NCBI GenBank assembly: GCA_001778055.1
Contig: MFFY01000008.1
Span: forward strand, 1-5,719
DNA from: Candidatus Falkowbacteria bacterium RIFCSPLOWO2_12_FULL_45_13
GTDB lineage: Bacteria > Patescibacteriota > Patescibacteriia > Patescibacteriales > GWC2-42-12
Direction: 5' to 3'
Length of the DNA: 5,719 nt
The notes under the pieces were generated by a model that saw nothing but the letters and a program-made list of their open reading frames with translations, did no database searches and had not been told where the DNA came from. Positions 3,883 to 5,719 of the stretch are shown one piece after another. Every line of letters starts with the position of its first letter. Position 1 is the first letter of the stretch. Made by a program: the position numbers and the translations under genes.

Positions 3883-5535
3883 ATGAAAGATTATTTTAAG
3901 CCAAAAACTTGGTTGATTACGATCTTAACGTGGGTGATCGCTCTTGGCTTGAGTTCGGCCGTGGTTTATTACGAATTTTACTCAAAGCAAAATATTAAAA
4001 AAGCCAGCGCCACTGTCGGCGATAATGTCGGCGGCTGGGCCTGGAACGAGAAATTAGGTTGGATTAGCTTTAATTCAACCGATTGCGACAAAAATAGCAA
4101 TGGTTATGTGGATACGAACATTATTACGAACGGGTGCAACGGAAGCGATGACAGCTCGACTCCGGTTCAAAATTACGGCGTAAAGATTGATTTGACAACC
4201 GGCGATTTTAGCGGCTATGCTTGGAGCTCTAGCGCGGGCTGGATAAGTTTTAATCGAAGAACTTGCGCAGGAGAAAGCGACACCGGCGCGTATTGTACGA
4301 CAAATAGTGATTGTTCTTCTAAGAGTTGTCGCTTGGACGGACCCGGAGCGGCCGGAGCGCCTTTGTCCGCGCCGTTTGATTTACCGGCCAGCTTAAAATA
4401 TAACGCGATATATGATTTTTCTGCTAAAACAGTCACCGGTTGGGCGAAAATTTTAACTTCAGGCGATAACGGTTGGATAAGTTTTAATCGAAAAACTTGC
4501 ATGGGCGGGAGCGATGCCGGAGAGTACTGCGTGGTAAATGGCGATTGTTCTTCCAATAATTGCAGTTTAAGCGGACCCGGCGGTTATCCATTGACCATAG
4601 ATCCGGTCAGCGGCGAGTTTAGCGGCTGGGCCTGGAATGCTGGCAGTTTAAGCGGCGAGGGCATCGGCTGGATAAGTTTTAACTGTTTGAATGAAAGTCC
4701 GGCTTGCAGCGGCACAAATTATAAAGTGGTTGCCAATATCAATCGTCCGCCCACGGTCAGCGGCCTGACCGCGCCTAACTGGAATTATGTTCAAGCCAGC
4801 GCCAACGCCTTGCGCGCTAATCTGCAATTTGATTTTATCGATCCCGACACCGGCTCTTCAGGTTCAGCCTATCAGGTTATCGTAACCAAGGCTGACAATA
4901 CTCTGGTGCTGGATACAGGCAAATGCACCGGTTATAACACGCCCACGGCTAACTGTAAATTTGATAATAGTATTTGTCTGGCCAACGGCGCCACCGGATG
5001 TATTAACGCCGGCAATTGTACTTGCCAATATCCGCTGGCCGGGGAATTGAGTTATGGCAAGGGGTACAAATGGTCGGTTAAAGTTTGGGATAATTTTGAC
5101 GCGGCCTCGGTTTTAACCGCTTATGCTACTAACCCGGATACGGATAACGACGATGGCGTGGTGCCAACCTTCACTACTTATAAGCATGAATTTCCTGCGC
5201 CTGGCGCCAGCTATTTTCCCTCTATCCCCAGCCGCGGAGAAGAAGTTAAATTAATGGGCGCCGGCAGTCGGAGGTTCTTCTCTGGCGCTCCGGATACGCC
5301 GGTAGATTGTCAAGACGATACCTGCGATTGGTTATGGACTGCGCCCGACGCCGTGATCGCCGATACGACCGCGTCAAGCACAACCATAATTTTTAATAAT
5401 GCCGGTATCAATACCGTGACCTTAAGAGTGACTGACAATAGCGATACCGGCGACACTTCCTATTACAGCGCAATTTCCATACCAGTTAACGTTAACGCCA
5501 AACTGCCAAAATGGAAAGAGGTCAAGCCGGAGTAA
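3883..5535 (+). CDS. Anchored extracellular protein with GWAW/GWISFN repeats, Cys-rich modules and Ig/PKD-like domains
   Basis: From ATG 3883 the protein has 550 residues. A single N-terminal membrane segment (about 10-30, after KPK) acts as a signal or anchor. Four repeats pair a GWAW-like and a GWISFN motif: 50-64, 110-124, 185-202 and 247-267. Repeats 2 and 3 each carry a Cys module (C-x9-C-x5-C-x4-C; 128-149 and 206-227). Residues about 289-415 look like an Ig/FN3-type domain, and about 435-540 like a PKD/Ig-type domain ending in VTLRVTDN. All 20 cysteines lie after the membrane segment, which suggests disulfides outside the cell. DKNSNGYVD (69-77) resembles a calcium-binding loop. No LPXTG or C-terminal membrane helix is present. 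No function can be named; a surface or adhesin-like role is inference. The frame stays open upstream to TTG 3763 through repeat DNA; ATG 3883 (or ATG 3868) is preferred because the membrane segment follows it. No Shine-Dalgarno is visible. Confidence 0.8.
   Translation: MKDYFKPKTWLITILTWVIALGLSSAVVYYEFYSKQNIKKASATVGDNVGGWAWNEKLGWISFNSTDCDKNSNGYVDTNIITNGCNGSDDSSTPVQNYGVKIDLTTGDFSGYAWSSSAGWISFNRRTCAGESDTGAYCTTNSDCSSKSCRLDGPGAAGAPLSAPFDLPASLKYNAIYDFSAKTVTGWAKILTSGDNGWISFNRKTCMGGSDAGEYCVVNGDCSSNNCSLSGPGGYPLTIDPVSGEFSGWAWNAGSLSGEGIGWISFNCLNESPACSGTNYKVVANINRPPTVSGLTAPNWNYVQASANALRANLQFDFIDPDTGSSGSAYQVIVTKADNTLVLDTGKCTGYNTPTANCKFDNSICLANGATGCINAGNCTCQYPLAGELSYGKGYKWSVKVWDNFDAASVLTAYATNPDTDNDDGVVPTFTTYKHEFPAPGASYFPSIPSRGEEVKLMGAGSRRFFSGAPDTPVDCQDDTCDWLWTAPDAVIADTTASSTTIIFNNAGINTVTLRVTDNSDTGDTSYYSAISIPVNVNAKLPKWKEVKPE
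4237..4570 (+). repeat. Internal direct duplication, 234-nt period, in the GWISFN gene
   Basis: The segment from 4237 (GWISFNRRTC, then the Cys module and DGPG) recurs from 4471 (GWISFNRKTC, Cys module, SGPG), exactly 234 nt or 78 codons later. The first 30 nt match at 28 positions (4237-4266 against 4471-4500), while the Cys modules that follow have diverged much more in DNA but keep their cysteine spacing. This points to an intragenic duplication with conversion or constraint on the GWISFN core. Confidence 0.8.
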
Positions 5536-5540
5536 AGCCA

Positions 5541-5640
5541 ATTAAAATTACGAATTACAAATTAAAAATTTTAAAAATGTAATTTTACTGCTTAACTGAA
5601 ATTAAAAGTTTAAACCGTAATTTTAATTCGTAATTGATAA
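5541..5640. repeat. AT-rich inverted repeats after the GWISFN gene
   Basis: ATTAAAATTAC (5541-5551) is the exact complement of GTAATTTTAAT (5617-5627), and the overlapping ATTACGAATTA (5547-5557) is the exact complement of TAATTCGTAAT (5624-5634). The two pairings use slightly different registers, so the element is a tangle of short AATTA/TAATT units rather than one clean stem. It fills the spacer starting 5 nt after the stop codon and resembles the AT-rich tract found inside the peptidase gene. Confidence 0.65.
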
Positions 5641-5643
5641 TTG

Positions 5644-5668
5644 ATTAGCGTGGCTTAACCGCGCTAAT
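5644..5668 (+). terminator. Hairpin, possible weak terminator
   Basis: ATTAGCGTGG (5644-5653) pairs with CCGCGCTAAT (5659-5668) through 10 positions, one of them a G-T wobble, around the 5-nt loop CTTAA. The following bases (TTAAATTATGTT) are only moderately T-rich, so termination would be weak. It is the only compact GC-containing stem after the GWISFN gene, and it sits 8 nt before the next possible start codon, where it could also affect translation. Confidence 0.4.
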
Positions 5669-5675
5669 TTAAATT

Positions 5676-5719
5676 ATGTTAGGCGAAAAGAAAAACAAAA
5701 CATTAAGTCATGATTTCGG
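5676..5719 (+). CDS. Possible start of a further gene (runs off the window)
   Basis: ATG 5676 opens a frame that stays open to the end and reads MLGEKKNKTLSHDF. There is no Shine-Dalgarno before it, as with the neighbouring genes. The short, charged and polar N-terminus would suit the leader of a prepilin cut by the nearby peptidase, but the decisive hydrophobic stretch would lie beyond the window. With only 14 codons visible this may also be chance. Confidence 0.3.
   Translation, partial: MLGEKKNKTLSHDF

Noticed and set aside
4215..4556. 113-codon minus-strand open frame inside the GWISFN gene
   Set aside because: It mirrors the internal duplication of the sense gene and is repetitive for that reason; no start signal or family resemblance.

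Overview
All supported genes in this window lie on the + strand. It looks like part of a genome from the Candidate Phyla Radiation (Patescibacteria, Parcubacteria-like). That assignment is inference from four things: the protein types, the mostly absent Shine-Dalgarno sequences, the moderate-to-low GC content, and the many short palindromic or AT-rich repeats between and inside genes. TGA is used as an ordinary stop (end of the prepilin peptidase gene), so there is no sign of the UGA=Gly code known from Gracilibacteria/Absconditabacteria.

Layout: (1) positions 1-252 are the 3' end of a type IV pilin or pseudopilin gene, closed by a strong symmetrical hairpin terminator (283-327). (2) A TATAAT box (339-344) and a strong Shine-Dalgarno (361-366) lead into a large membrane gene (389-2737), an O-antigen-ligase/Wzy-type glycan transferase with C-terminal TPR repeats. 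The Shine-Dalgarno points at an ATG-TAA start-stop rather than at the gene's own ATG. (3) A TCAAAA-rich inverted repeat covers the end of that gene. (4) A prepilin peptidase (pilD-like, 2826-3725) carries two nearly identical 30-bp palindromic elements in frame, the second followed by an AT-rich CAATTTT tract that is also translated. (5) The spacer at 3731-3882 is built almost entirely from three hairpin repeat units of types scattered through many bacterial genomes. (6) A cysteine-rich surface protein (3883-5535) has four GWAW...GWISFN repeats and Ig/PKD-like domains. (7) A tail of AT-rich inverted repeats and a hairpin is followed by what may be the start of another gene.

Functional reading: a pilin, the peptidase that matures prepilins, a membrane glycan transferase of the family that includes pilin glycosylation enzymes, and an anchored extracellular protein together suggest a locus for building and decorating the cell surface. 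That the ligase acts on pilins is a hypothesis, not something the sequence proves.

The most unusual feature is the invasion of the peptidase gene by short palindromes that stay in frame and encode Gly/Ser/Ala linkers in variable loops. This parallels the Rickettsia palindromic elements. The same kind of repeat material makes up the following spacer and may have supplied an N-terminal extension to the next gene.
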